Shown here: positions 18,351 to 27,058 of the stretch, piece by piece
How positions within the stretch are numbered: position 1 is the stretch's first letter
How the letters are laid out: each line of letters begins with the position of its first letter
Assembly: GCA_958296015.1 (NCBI GenBank)
Contig: CATQIH010000035.1
Location: 1 to 64,000, forward strand
DNA from: Cyclobacteriaceae bacterium
Lineage (GTDB): Bacteria; Bacteroidota; Bacteroidia; Cytophagales; Cyclobacteriaceae
Reading direction: 5' to 3'
Length of the DNA stretch: 64,000 nucleotides
Notes under the pieces: model-generated
Told to the model about the DNA's origin: nothing
The model's database searches: none
Seen by the model: the letters and a program-made list of their open reading frames with translations, nothing else
Made by a program: the position numbers and the translations under genes

Positions 18351-19304
18351 ATGATCAGGGTCTTTTACAAAGATGGTATGGAACTGGAATGGGAGAAAAA
18401 CCCTGCTTCGCTTGACAAAGGCGATGATAAGCAAATTCTATGGATTGATCTACAGTCGCCTACCGCTGAAGAGATCAAAGAGGTAGAGGACTTGTACGAT
18501 ATGGAGTTTTTTACACCGCAGGAAGCCGCAGAGATTGAAAGTACTTCCCGTTATTTTGAAGACAAAGAGATCATTGAAGCTAACAATGCCTTTGTTGTAC
18601 TACGTAATCAGCAATATGTTACCGAGCAGATATCATTTATCATCAAAAACGATGTGCTTTTTACACTACGCAATGCCGACCTGAAGGCTTTTGCAGAGAC
18701 GGTGAGAAAATTAAAAACCTTTCACAACGGGCGCATTGACAATGCCTTTCAGATATGGCTGCTCCTGCTGGAAACCCGAACCGACCTGGATGCGGACTTT
18801 ATAGAAAGCCTGACACGCGTGACCAACAACGTGAGTAGGCGCCTGCTCAAACAACGCTCTACAGAAGAAGAAATTCTGCTACGCATTACCGAGCTTCAGG
18901 AAAATACCATTCTCATACGCCAGAGTATCGTAGACAAACAGCGGCTTGCTTCCTCGCTGCTCAAAAGTAATCAGATTGACGATGCAGAGAAAGAGCGGCT
19001 CCGCATCATCATCAAAGACATCAACTCTCTGCTACAGCACACCGAGTTTAGCTTTGAGCGACTGGAATATTTGCAGGATACTTTTCTAGGTTTGGTCAAC
19101 ATTGAGCAAAACCAGATCATCAAGATATTTACGGTGGTCACTGTTGCCTTCATGCCCCCTACCCTAGTGGCGGCTATCTACGGAATGAACTTTGATTTTA
19201 TGCCCGAACTACACTGGTTTCTAGGCTACCCTTTTGCCCTGGTTCTGATGGTTTGTCTGTCCTTTGGTTTTCTATGGTATTTCAAGCGCAAAAACTGGCT
19301 ATAA
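18351..19304 (+). CDS. corA: CorA-type magnesium/cobalt transporter
   Basis: Inner-membrane divalent cation channel of 317 residues: a long alpha/beta cytoplasmic domain, then two C-terminal transmembrane helices (about 252-275 and 287-308). Between them is the selectivity motif YGMNF, which defines the CorA family. The long helix before TM1 is visible as a charged coiled region. It has no operon partner, and flanking spacers carry the dispersed CCGGAAAC/GGTCTCCGG repeat. Confidence 0.92.
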   Translation: MIRVFYKDGMELEWEKNPASLDKGDDKQILWIDLQSPTAEEIKEVEDLYDMEFFTPQEAAEIESTSRYFEDKEIIEANNAFVVLRNQQYVTEQISFIIKNDVLFTLRNADLKAFAETVRKLKTFHNGRIDNAFQIWLLLLETRTDLDADFIESLTRVTNNVSRRLLKQRSTEEEILLRITELQENTILIRQSIVDKQRLASSLLKSNQIDDAEKERLRIIIKDINSLLQHTEFSFERLEYLQDTFLGLVNIEQNQIIKIFTVVTVAFMPPTLVAAIYGMNFDFMPELHWFLGYPFALVLMVCLSFGFLWYFKRKNWL

Positions 19305-19433
19305 AAAAGGAGACCTGAGTCAGGAAACTGGAAACCGAAGCTTATTATGGGTTGCTAACTTCTGACTGCTAATTTTTCAGTTCTTATAAGTATTGCTTCG
19401 GTCTCCGGTTTTTCATTTTCTAATTCTTATTTT

Positions 19434-19447
19434 AAGTATTAATACTT
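19434..19447. promoter_or_regulatory. 14-bp perfect palindrome, possible operator
   Basis: AAGTATTAATACTT is a perfect palindrome 32 bp ahead of the radical SAM start. Related sequence TATAAGTAT occurs just beyond it at 19450 and also at 19385. Position and symmetry fit a dimeric repressor site. No regulator gene is adjacent, so this is inference. Confidence 0.35.
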
Positions 19448-19479
19448 TTTATAAGTATATTGCCTGAAATAAGAAACTT

Positions 19480-20532
19480 ATGACAGAAGACTTTATCAAA
19501 GGACGTGGAGCGCAGTATAATACACATAACCGCTTTAGCCAGATCAGCTATGTACAAGAACACCTGGAAGGAATAGACGAACCCCTGCAAACTCATCCAC
19601 AACGGCAGCTTATTACAGAACATCCCAAACAAATTATCAGCAAGAGTGATAGCCCGGATATCAAACACCCGTATTCTATCAACCCATACCGGGGTTGCGA
19701 ACATGGTTGTATTTACTGCTATGCCCGCAACAGCCACGAATACTGGGGTTATAGTGCTGGGCTAGATTTTGAAAGCAAGATCATGGTCAAACCGGAGGCA
19801 CCCCGACTACTCGAGCAAACGTTTCTGAAAAAATCATGGCAGCCGCAGCCGGTAGTACTTTCCGGCAACACAGATTGTTACCAGCCATTGGAACGGGAAC
19901 TGAAACTGACGCGACAGTTGCTACAGGTATTCCTTAAATATGGCAACCCGGTCAGTATCATTACTAAAAATACGCTTGTAGAAAGAGACGTAGATATTTT
20001 AAAAGAACTCGCTGCCGAAAATCTGATCCATGTCTGGTTTTCCATCAACTCCTTAGACGAAGCATTGCGCCTCAAGATGGAACCTCGCACGGCACGTCTG
20101 GACAAGCGCATCGCCATGATCGCAAAGCTATCAGCCGCTGGTATTCCCTGCGGTGCCATGATTGCCCCGATCATCCCCGGCCTCAACGACCATGAGGTGC
20201 CGCAGGTGATACGCGCCGTAGCCGAAGCAGGTGCGCTTTCTGTTGGCTACACCATCGTTAGGCTCAATGGTGCCATCGGTCCGCTGTTTGAAGACTGGAT
20301 CACCAAGGCTTTTCCCGATCGTGCCGACAAGGTGTTGCACCTGATCAAAGAAACCCACGGCGGCTCCCTCAACGACTCACAGTTTGGCCGCAGAATGCAC
20401 GGCGAAGGACCAATAGCAGACAGCATCCGGCAGCTTTTCCAGGTTTCCAGAAAAAAGTTTTTGCATAATCGTGCAATGCCTGCGTACGACCTGACCCGGT
20501 TTAGGAGAAATGGGAATTATTGGCTGTTTTAA
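19480..20532 (+). CDS. PA0069-family radical SAM protein
   Basis: Radical SAM enzyme of 350 residues. The 4Fe-4S cluster motif is CX3CX2C in GCEHGCIYCYAR (Cys73, Cys77, Cys80), preceded by the NPYRGC box typical of the PA0069/Rv2578c group, which is distantly related to spore photoproduct lyase. The substrate of this group is unknown to me. The barrel core continues through residue 300, and the C-terminus (FRRNGNYWLF) looks complete. A palindrome lies upstream at 19434. Confidence 0.85.
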   Translation: MTEDFIKGRGAQYNTHNRFSQISYVQEHLEGIDEPLQTHPQRQLITEHPKQIISKSDSPDIKHPYSINPYRGCEHGCIYCYARNSHEYWGYSAGLDFESKIMVKPEAPRLLEQTFLKKSWQPQPVVLSGNTDCYQPLERELKLTRQLLQVFLKYGNPVSIITKNTLVERDVDILKELAAENLIHVWFSINSLDEALRLKMEPRTARLDKRIAMIAKLSAAGIPCGAMIAPIIPGLNDHEVPQVIRAVAEAGALSVGYTIVRLNGAIGPLFEDWITKAFPDRADKVLHLIKETHGGSLNDSQFGRRMHGEGPIADSIRQLFQVSRKKFLHNRAMPAYDLTRFRRNGNYWLF

Positions 20533-20697
20533 GAAACAAACAGACTTTAGCAAAGTAATTAATCGAGTATACAACAAATTTAATAATTAGGGAAAAATCT
20601 ATAGCTTTAAAGATGTATTTTTTAAACGAAAACGACTATATCAAGGACAACGTAACTTGATACGTTACAGGAACTTTTCATTTTGTATATTTGTCCT

Positions 20698-20879
20698 ATG
20701 GTTGTTTCTTTCAAATCTAAAAAATTAAAGAAGTTGTTTTTGGAGGATAAGGCAAGAGAATTTCTTACTGAACAGGTTCCAAAGATCAAAAGGATTTCAT
20801 TCAGATTAAACAATGCCTATAAACTTGACGATTTGAAGAAGGAAAGGTATCTGAGATTGATTATTTGGATTATCATTAG
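20698..20879 (+). pseudogene. higB: HigB-type toxin with internal deletion
   Basis: From ATG 20698 the sequence begins like HigB (MVVSFKSKKLKKLF) and runs to about residue 48 (LDDLKK). A frame change then joins it to the family's C-terminus, EGKVSEIDYLDYH followed by TAG at 20877-20879. About 30 residues are missing, which in this family include the basic catalytic stretch (the WRI-type strand), so no active RNase toxin can be made. The deletion accidentally opens a frame that runs into higA. A TATATTTG element at 20686 lies just upstream. Confidence 0.8.
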
Positions 20880-20889
20880 ATGTAATATA

Positions 20890-21192
20890 ATGAAAAAGAT
20901 GATGATGAAAAATCCGCCACATCCAGGTGAAATTTTAAAATACGACTACATGGAGCCGCTCAACCTGAAAGTAACCAGCTTGGCAAAATCATTACATATA
21001 TCTCGTAAAAGCTTATCTCAAATTATTAATGGAAAGGCAGGTATCAGTCCGGATATGGCTATACGTTTGTCCAAAGCTTTTCAAACCACCCCCATATACT
21101 GGCTGGGTATGCAAGAAGAATATGCGCTAGCACAAGCACTGCATGGCAAGGTGACACACGAAGATATTCTGCCTGTGGTAACTGTTTCCTAA
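20890..21192 (+). CDS. higA: HigA-type antitoxin (orphan)
   Basis: A 100-residue DNA-binding protein opening with NPPHPGEIL, the hallmark of HigA/VapI antitoxins, then an XRE helix-turn-helix (SLAKSLHISRKSLSQIING, about 27-45) and the family tail TPIYWLGMQEEYAL. It would repress its own promoter and neutralise HigB by binding it. Since the neighbouring higB is deleted, it is an orphan. I start it at ATG 20890, directly after the old higB stop, and not in the accidental fused frame that begins upstream. Confidence 0.85.
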   Translation: MKKMMMKNPPHPGEILKYDYMEPLNLKVTSLAKSLHISRKSLSQIINGKAGISPDMAIRLSKAFQTTPIYWLGMQEEYALAQALHGKVTHEDILPVVTVS

Positions 21193-21194
21193 AT

Positions 21195-22342
21195 TCAAGA
21201 GAGTACTCGCAACTGTTGCGTTGCTTTTGTCAGCTTTTCTACACATTGATTGATCTGTTATATATCGTTATGTCTTCCCAATCCAAACCTCAGACAACAA
21301 AACGCCTCCTGTTCATCCAAGCCCATCGCTTGCAGTACATGAGAGGGTTCGATAGAAGCAGAGGTGCAGGCGGAGCCATTGGAAACCATGATATTTTCCA
21401 TACCCATCATCAGCGCATCGGAGTCAATGTTTTCAAAATAGATATTGGTGGTGTTGGGTAAACGATGTTCTCGGGTACCATTTACTTTGGTGCCGGGGGA
21501 TTTCCAGTAATGCTTTTTCCAAAGCATCCCGTAGGGTAGTCGTATGTTGCGCATCTTTTTGCATATCTTTTTGTGCCAGTTCAGCAGCGACGCCTAAGCC
21601 TACGATGCCGGGTACATTGAGTGTACCGCTGCGTTTGCCTTTCTGGTGCCCTCCTCCGTGTATCTGGCCTGCCAGTTTTACCCGGTTGGGGCGTCGGCTT
21701 CTCACAAACAACCCTCCGACTCCTTTAGGGCCATAGGTTTTATGCCCGGAAAAAGCCATCAGGTCAATGCCCAAAGCATCTACATCCAAAGGAATTTTGC
21801 TAAAGGCTTGTGTGGCATCGGTAAAAAATAATGCACCTGCTTCATGAGCCAGGGTGGCTACTTCCCGAATGGGCTGGATCACCCTGGTTTCATTGTTGGC
21901 AGCCATGACTACTGCCAAAATTGTTTCAGGTGTTACTACCTGTTGCGCATCTTCCAACCGGACTAATCCGTCGGTTTGTACCGGCAGATAGGTTACCTCA
22001 AACCCTTTGGTCTCCAGATGCTGGCATACATCCAGTACGGCTTTATGCTCGGTCTGTACGGTAACAATATGTTTGCCTTTTTCCTGATATTGCTCTGCCA
22101 CGCCTTTGATCGCCAGGTTGATAGACTCCGTAGCACCGAAAGTATATACAAGCTCATTCGGCTGACAATGAATGAGATCAGCAATTTGTTGGTTAGCTTT
22201 TTTAACGGCTTCGCTTGCTTCGTGCCCGAACTTGTGGTTACTGGAAGCATTGGCATACACGTTTGTCAAATATGGCATCATAGCTTCCAGCACCCTTGCA
22301 TCAAGAGGAGTTGTTATGGTCTAGGTATATAAAGTCTTCCAT
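21195..22342 (-). pseudogene. Second cysteine desulfurase, three lesions
   Basis: A NifS/IscS homologue read from ATG 22342 (MEDFIYLDHN). Three lesions are visible. A 5-bp deletion follows YLDHN, where ATTPLDARVLEAM is expected. One extra base sits in the CCCCC run (GGGGG at 21495-21499), shifting the C-terminal fifth. An in-frame TAA after GLGRHNDI precedes a clearly homologous tail (QINQCVEKLTKAT) ending in TGA at 21195. Adding the four net missing bases gives exactly 384 codons. PLP lysine (SGHKTYGPKG) and active-site cysteine (SNGSACTSA) are still encoded. An intact paralogue lies at 4430-5569. Confidence 0.88.
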
Positions 22343-22390
22343 GCCATAAAAATAGTAAGAAATACGTTGCTTTGCATCGAAGCATAGCTA

Positions 22391-22447
22391 TCAATCAAGC
22401 TGTCCGGTTGTCCAGGCAGCATCTACACCCAGAATGTTGTATGAAGT
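22391..22447 (-). pseudogene. Possible DUF429-protein fragment
   Basis: On the minus strand a short frame reads YNILGVDAAWTTGQLD and then a stop, resembling the N-terminal GIDAAW motif of DUF429 proteins. It is too short to be sure. It sits between two other wrecked genes, so a relic is plausible. Confidence 0.3.
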
Positions 22448-22482
22448 AGTTGAAGGGATGGTTGTTGAATTTTACTTCATTC

Positions 22483-22728
22483 CTATATATTTTTCAATAT
22501 CTTCAATTCTTCTTCGATATTGGCCAATTTTTTATTCGTTTCCTTTGAATTATCAACCAAAGCCTTGAAGGTAAGCAGCTACTGAGCTTGCCTTTGTACC
22601 AAGACATTGAGTATTTCTTCTTACTTATCTTGACGCTCAATCATTTGGTCTGGCTTATTGAGACTTTCGGCTAGTAATTCTGTGATCTTGCTCTCATTTA
22701 CATTTCCTTTTAAAGCAATCTCTTTTTC
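22483..22728 (-). pseudogene. Relic of a small coiled-coil protein
   Basis: One minus-strand frame keeps coding character across about 80 codons, with a heptad-like C-terminus (NKKLANIEEELKILKNI). It is broken by TAA after ERQDK and TAG after QRQAQ, and has no start codon. I cannot name the family. Small proteins of this look often accompany mobile or accessory modules in Bacteroidota, which is inference. Confidence 0.55.
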
Positions 22729-22739
22729 TTAAACTATCC

Positions 22740-23483
22740 TTATTTATTGCGCAGAACATCAATATTGAAAGCGAAGTTGCAGTTTTCACACTTATCAATT
22801 TTCATGGTGGCAATGCCTACCACTTCACCTTTCATATTCATCACCGGGCTGCCGCTGCTTCCGGCAGAAATAGCCGCGTCTATTTGTATAAGTGCATCAT
22901 CCTGCTGCCTAAAACTACGGATGGAAGAAACAATACCCCGAGTGACCGTGCTTTCCAGTCCTTGCGGATTGCCCAGAACCACAATATCTTCTCCCTTTTT
23001 GGGCTTGGCCGCTGCCAGGGAAAGATAGGAAACATGCTGCGTACCAACCTGGAAGATGATATAGTCGAAGGCTTCACTTTGTGCGATGATCTTTTCGACA
23101 TTGTATTTTTTCCCGTCCATTGTCTGTACTTTCCATGTTTTGCCATTTTCAAACACATGGTAATTACTTACCCCTACTCCACTGCTCTCGATGAAAAAAC
23201 CAGTGCCCTGTCCAATGCTTTTGCCACCACGGTCGTAGGTCTTTACCATAAACACACAAGGTTCGGCCTGTTCCACAATGTCCATCAGCGATTTTTCTCT
23301 CTGATCAGATGAAGCCATAATAGGTGGCTGGTAGCCTTCGTTCACCGTATCCACCTTTATCACACTGCCACTTTTGTTGACCAAGCGACTCTGAGGGACG
23401 TCCTGTTTCCTGCCCGAACGTGAGCAACTGCTACATCCGGACAGCAAACACATGATGATAAAAGACCAGCATATACTTTTCAT
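22740..23483 (-). CDS. Trypsin-like serine protease lipoprotein (HtrA-type protease domain)
   Basis: A 247-residue lipoprotein with signal peptide and lipobox LLSGC (Cys17). Next come a low-complexity linker to about residue 60 and a chymotrypsin-fold protease domain of the S1C type. The triad is complete: His109 in SNYHVF, Asp140 in AFDYIIF, Ser210 in AGSSGSPV. No PDZ domain follows, unlike DegP. It is probably an envelope-anchored quality-control or signalling protease. It is the only intact gene in a stretch of decayed ones. Confidence 0.88.
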   Translation of the reverse strand: MKSICWSFIIMCLLSGCSSCSRSGRKQDVPQSRLVNKSGSVIKVDTVNEGYQPPIMASSDQREKSLMDIVEQAEPCVFMVKTYDRGGKSIGQGTGFFIESSGVGVSNYHVFENGKTWKVQTMDGKKYNVEKIIAQSEAFDYIIFQVGTQHVSYLSLAAAKPKKGEDIVVLGNPQGLESTVTRGIVSSIRSFRQQDDALIQIDAAISAGSSGSPVMNMKGEVVGIATMKIDKCENCNFAFNIDVLRNK

Positions 23484-23513
23484 AACTTCTATAACGCTGT
23501 GAGTGGCTTATAT

Positions 23514-23637
23514 TTATGGTGTTATATGATCATTGCCAATCTTTGGACGTTGCGGTATATGTGTAAGTGAAGTTCCAGCTTTTTTACGTGCCATATCCAG
23601 ATCATACATCTTTTGCAGGTTCATCCAGAGATCTGCT
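23514..23637 (-). pseudogene. C-terminal relic of a HigA-like antitoxin
   Basis: The minus-strand frame reads ADLWMNLQKMYDLDMARKK and ends at TAA 23514-23516. The W-x-N-L-Q-x-x-Y-D-L pattern is the C-terminal signature of HigA/VapI-type antitoxins. The helix-turn-helix part is missing and a stop precedes the fragment. No toxin is nearby. Confidence 0.6.
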
Positions 23638-23803
23638 CATAATACTATCTTTAATGATTCAAACTGTTTGACAAAACCTCATTGAGCAAACTTTCTGTTT
23701 TTCTTAAAAACCCTTTGATCATCATTTAAAAGTAACAATAACACCCGATATGTCAAATGTATTTCATTCAAGAGTTATGACATCAAAAGTTGATAGTTAT
23801 GCA

Positions 23804-23837
23804 CAAAAAAAGCGGTGTAGTTTTGCTACACCGCTTT
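23804..23837 (-). terminator. Intrinsic terminator of the FIST gene
   Basis: Stem AAAGCGGTGTAG / CTACACCGCTTT with a five-base loop, followed on the minus strand by a run of T (AAAAAAA at 23804-23810). It lies 60 bp after the end of the FIST-domain gene. Confidence 0.88.
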
Positions 23838-23896
23838 GCAAAAGGCATTTTCTACATTGATTACAAAATAGTCTGCTAGATTTTGTTTTTCAAAAT

Positions 23897-25009
23897 TTAC
23901 GCAAAAAGCAACATGGTGGCTGTCTGGTTGATGTGCCCAATATAGCTTTCTCCATAAGTACTCAGACCGACTGTTGTTGTATCTTTAAACAAATCTGCAT
24001 ACTCTTGTGTACGACCCTGGCCTTTCAAATCCAACGTGCGAAGAATACAGTTGAAGTTGAGGATGCCCGAAACATGGGGCATTGCCTTAAACTTGTCTTC
24101 AAGTGCCTTACGGGTATCTTCTATGATGTCGGTGGAGTGCAAAAGGCTCAGATCCATGCCTTGTCTCACATTACAATGGAAATACATCTTTTTGTCTTCC
24201 ACTATTCTAGGACTACGTACAAAGGGTGCTTCTCCGGCTAGTACTAGCCCCAAAGGGTTTTTGAACACATGGTCGGCAAGGGTTTCTTTGTCTACGCCCA
24301 AAGCCTCAGCGTAAGCCTCAGCAGCAGGTTGCCCGTTGAAAGATACTACTTCCCGCTGCATCTCATTAGTTTCAGTAACTGTCAGCACTTTTCCACTTTC
24401 CCGAAAACTCTGGGTCTTCAAAATATCAAAAGCCATAGTTGGTTTTAATAATAGCAATAAAGCCGCTTCCTGATAGGCTTGCCCATTGGCATACATATAC
24501 GTTTCTTTAAATTGCATATCATCACCGGCTGATCCTCCGACAAACATCACATTGGTCTTGTCGCCAATCTTTTCATTGATCACTTCTTCACAACCGCTCA
24601 GCCCGTCTATCATCACAATGCCTACGTACTGCGTAGGGTCCATGTCACTCATTGGCGTATTGAAATGTTGTTCAAAAGAGGCAAAAGCTTTAGTAACAGC
24701 CTGCTCGTCGGTACGAATATCGGTGATAACTTCTGCTTTAAAGTCTTTCGTTGCTCCAGGGCTAAAGGCCATGGCTACGATTGATTGATCGAGCATCTTG
24801 CCGGAGACGATTTCACCGGAAGAAGTACAACCCATAGTGGCTGTGTTTTCAAAGACCTGCCGCATTTCAGCACTAAGCTCAAGCGGCTCGTAGGCAGGAG
24901 AGGCAAAAAATAAGATCAGATTGGTCTCAAAATCGTCCAGTTGCTGTTTGAGTTCCTGAACGGCCTGTTGAATATTGGATTGGGTGGAATAAATACTTTT
25001 GAAGTTCAT
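23897..25009 (-). CDS. FIST-domain sensory protein
   Basis: A soluble 370-residue protein with the FIST N-terminal domain (about 25-220, with TMGCTSSGEI near residue 58 and MFVGGSAGDD near 160) and the FIST C-terminal domain (about 225-355). FIST proteins are thought to bind small ligands such as amino acids and to feed signal transduction. No kinase or cyclase domain is fused here. It is preceded by a small gene 17 bp upstream, probably co-transcribed, and followed by a strong terminator. Confidence 0.87.
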   Translation of the reverse strand: MNFKSIYSTQSNIQQAVQELKQQLDDFETNLILFFASPAYEPLELSAEMRQVFENTATMGCTSSGEIVSGKMLDQSIVAMAFSPGATKDFKAEVITDIRTDEQAVTKAFASFEQHFNTPMSDMDPTQYVGIVMIDGLSGCEEVINEKIGDKTNVMFVGGSAGDDMQFKETYMYANGQAYQEAALLLLLKPTMAFDILKTQSFRESGKVLTVTETNEMQREVVSFNGQPAAEAYAEALGVDKETLADHVFKNPLGLVLAGEAPFVRSPRIVEDKKMYFHCNVRQGMDLSLLHSTDIIEDTRKALEDKFKAMPHVSGILNFNCILRTLDLKGQGRTQEYADLFKDTTTVGLSTYGESYIGHINQTATMLLFA

Positions 25010-25026
25010 AAGGGTGAATTGTTAGC

Positions 25027-25224
25027 TTATAGTTGAACACTAAAATCTTTGGCGGCACTACGAATCCTTTCCAGCATTTCGGGATTTAGAGGTGAATTTT
25101 GGTCAATCTCCTTCACTGGAATGCCTTTCATCATTAATTTGAACTGTACATTTAATGCCTGAAATGAATTTCCCTTTGCCTTTTCATTGACAATCTTATC
25201 AATGAGGTCTTTCATATTATTCAT
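25027..25224 (-). CDS. Small protein upstream of the FIST gene
   Basis: A 65-residue, mostly helical protein starting at ATG 25224 (MNNMKDLIDKIVNEKAKGNS). The open frame extends upstream to 25329 but that part is not coding-like. It ends 17 bp before the FIST gene. The C-terminal half contains P-V-K-E-I-D-Q-N-S-P and ends DFSVQL. I do not recognise the family; position suggests a partner or regulator of the FIST sensor. Confidence 0.6.
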   Translation of the reverse strand: MNNMKDLIDKIVNEKAKGNSFQALNVQFKLMMKGIPVKEIDQNSPLNPEMLERIRSAAKDFSVQL

Positions 25225-25612
25225 AAAATAATCTTCTTTTAATGATAAATATTTACCCAAAAGTACATAACACGATGGTAACCTTTTTGTGTATACATAA
25301 CTATAAACTACATTCAAAAAAATATTCATAAAGTGTAATTTTTATATTACTGAAGATAGACTATGGCTGGCAATACTGGTGTAAAAACGAAGGTTGTGCT
25401 TCTATACAGAGGCTGTTTTATACGTGCAGTATGGAGTAATTTATAAGCTTTATATTGACTGATGCCGTAGGTTTCTTAATAGGCTTTACTAAAAAGTACA
25501 CCATCATTTCGGCAAAGAAGGATAAGAAACGGTAGAACAGACGATGATGTTATAAAAACGTTGTTTTATAAATTGAACATTCAAAAGCATGACAGCTATA
25601 CCACATCCGGGT

Positions 25613-27058
25613 TTACCTTCCAAACAGCGATTTCATCAGTCCACTGGAGTTGCGGGCTGTGAAGTTCTCGTTCAGCTTGCGTAGCTCTTCCAAAATGTGC
25701 GCTTGTTGCCGGGCATCCTGCTCACTATAGGCAGCAAAATTTTGGTACAGATCATCTATCTTAGCCAGCTTGCCAAATACATGTTTATTGTCTTCAAAGG
25801 CTTTCATCAATTGATCTTCTTCGCGCACAGCTAGTTCGCGGATGGCTCTGATCTTGGTTTGAGTGTGCTCCATCAGCTCGTTGAGGCTTTTATCCAGCAC
25901 ATTGTCTACCTTCACAACCGTATTATTGATGAGCTGGCTACGTTTCTCGAGTTCGGAGAAATGCGACTGGATGAATGCTTGCAGGCGTTCATTTTTCTGC
26001 ATGTTCTCATCTATGCTGTTGACCACCCTGCCCAGCTCGCGGGTACGTCCCAGCCACTCGTTAACCTGCTCATTCAGCGAACTGGTATTGGCTATGAAAC
26101 TGTCCATGCTGGTGAGGTACTGGGTAAATTTCTGCAATTCATCAGCACTTTTGCCCAGTTCTCTGAACATTTCCAAGTTAGCCTCTGCCAGCCGCATCAC
26201 GTCTATCTCGCGGATAGTAGCAATGGTTTTTTCCTGTGCCATCAGCGAATCATAGTTTTTGTTCATCAGTTCGCCCAGCGAGGCAATACTGTCCATAAAG
26301 CTACGCTGAAAGGCATTCAGACTGGTTTGCAAGGTATGCAGGCCGTGTGTGGTATCCTGAAAAAGCACGGGCAACAGCTCGGCTTGCACAAAGTTGTAAA
26401 AGTTGTTCCGTCTTCTGGCCAGCTGATAACGGGCCGATGGATAGAGAAAGGTGACGAGCAGCAAGCTTAACAACAGCCCGATGAGTAGCGAAACGATGGT
26501 CAGCTTTGCCGAAGACAGCAGCAACAGGGCAGAACTACGTACCAGGGCACCGGTGATGAGTTCATCCGGCAGGTTGGGCAGGAAGAAAAGACCGATGCTC
26601 AAACCCATAAGAAAGGCTATCAGACCGATCAGCGCAGGAAAAATGGCTTGCCGGACAATGCCCTGGCGCTGCACCTGTAGGCTTCTTTCTACGATGTTTC
26701 TTACCAACACAAAATCTATAGCAGCACCTCTGTTTTTAAACAGATAGGTATTGATAGCCCATAAGATTTCGTCCAGCACCTTGTTGTGCGGTGTATCTGT
26801 TTTGATTAATGCCAGAGGTATGCCTCCGGGAGCGTGCGACTCGTTTTCTGCTTCCAGGTATTGCTGTAGCAACTCTTTGGGATTTGTGTGGCGGAACAGT
26901 TGCGCAGGAATACTTAAATGGCGTATGGCAAACTGTTCTATGGGCGGAAAAACATGCTGGTAGCGGCGGATGCGCAGCCACACCATAAAAAAGCAATAAA
27001 GCTCACTTAATAGTGCTATTATTAGTAAAGTGCCCTCAAAAACTTGCAGGCTATTCAT
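25613..27058 (-). CDS. MotA/ExbB/ZorA-like membrane protein with long coiled coil
   Basis: A 481-residue inner-membrane protein with one helix at the N-terminus (about 8-28), a cytoplasmic stretch, two closely spaced helices (about 138-160 and 184-206), then about 260 residues of charged, heptad-rich coiled coil ending in a basic tail. The topology, and the stretch right after the last helix (LYPSARYQLARRRNNFYNFV), resemble MotA/TolQ/ExbB channel proteins and ZorA of Zorya. I infer a possible ion-driven motor or stator; sequence identity was not tested. It overlaps the upstream gene by 8 bp and ends the cluster that starts at 38840. Confidence 0.55.
   Translation of the reverse strand: MNSLQVFEGTLLIIALLSELYCFFMVWLRIRRYQHVFPPIEQFAIRHLSIPAQLFRHTNPKELLQQYLEAENESHAPGGIPLALIKTDTPHNKVLDEILWAINTYLFKNRGAAIDFVLVRNIVERSLQVQRQGIVRQAIFPALIGLIAFLMGLSIGLFFLPNLPDELITGALVRSSALLLLSSAKLTIVSLLIGLLLSLLLVTFLYPSARYQLARRRNNFYNFVQAELLPVLFQDTTHGLHTLQTSLNAFQRSFMDSIASLGELMNKNYDSLMAQEKTIATIREIDVMRLAEANLEMFRELGKSADELQKFTQYLTSMDSFIANTSSLNEQVNEWLGRTRELGRVVNSIDENMQKNERLQAFIQSHFSELEKRSQLINNTVVKVDNVLDKSLNELMEHTQTKIRAIRELAVREEDQLMKAFEDNKHVFGKLAKIDDLYQNFAAYSEQDARQQAHILEELRKLNENFTARNSSGLMKSLFGR

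Noticed and set aside
20683-21192. A natural HigB-HigA fusion protein of 169 residues
   Set aside because: The join falls inside HigB, and the true HigB C-terminus with its stop is still readable in the next frame. The fusion is better read as the by-product of a deletion.
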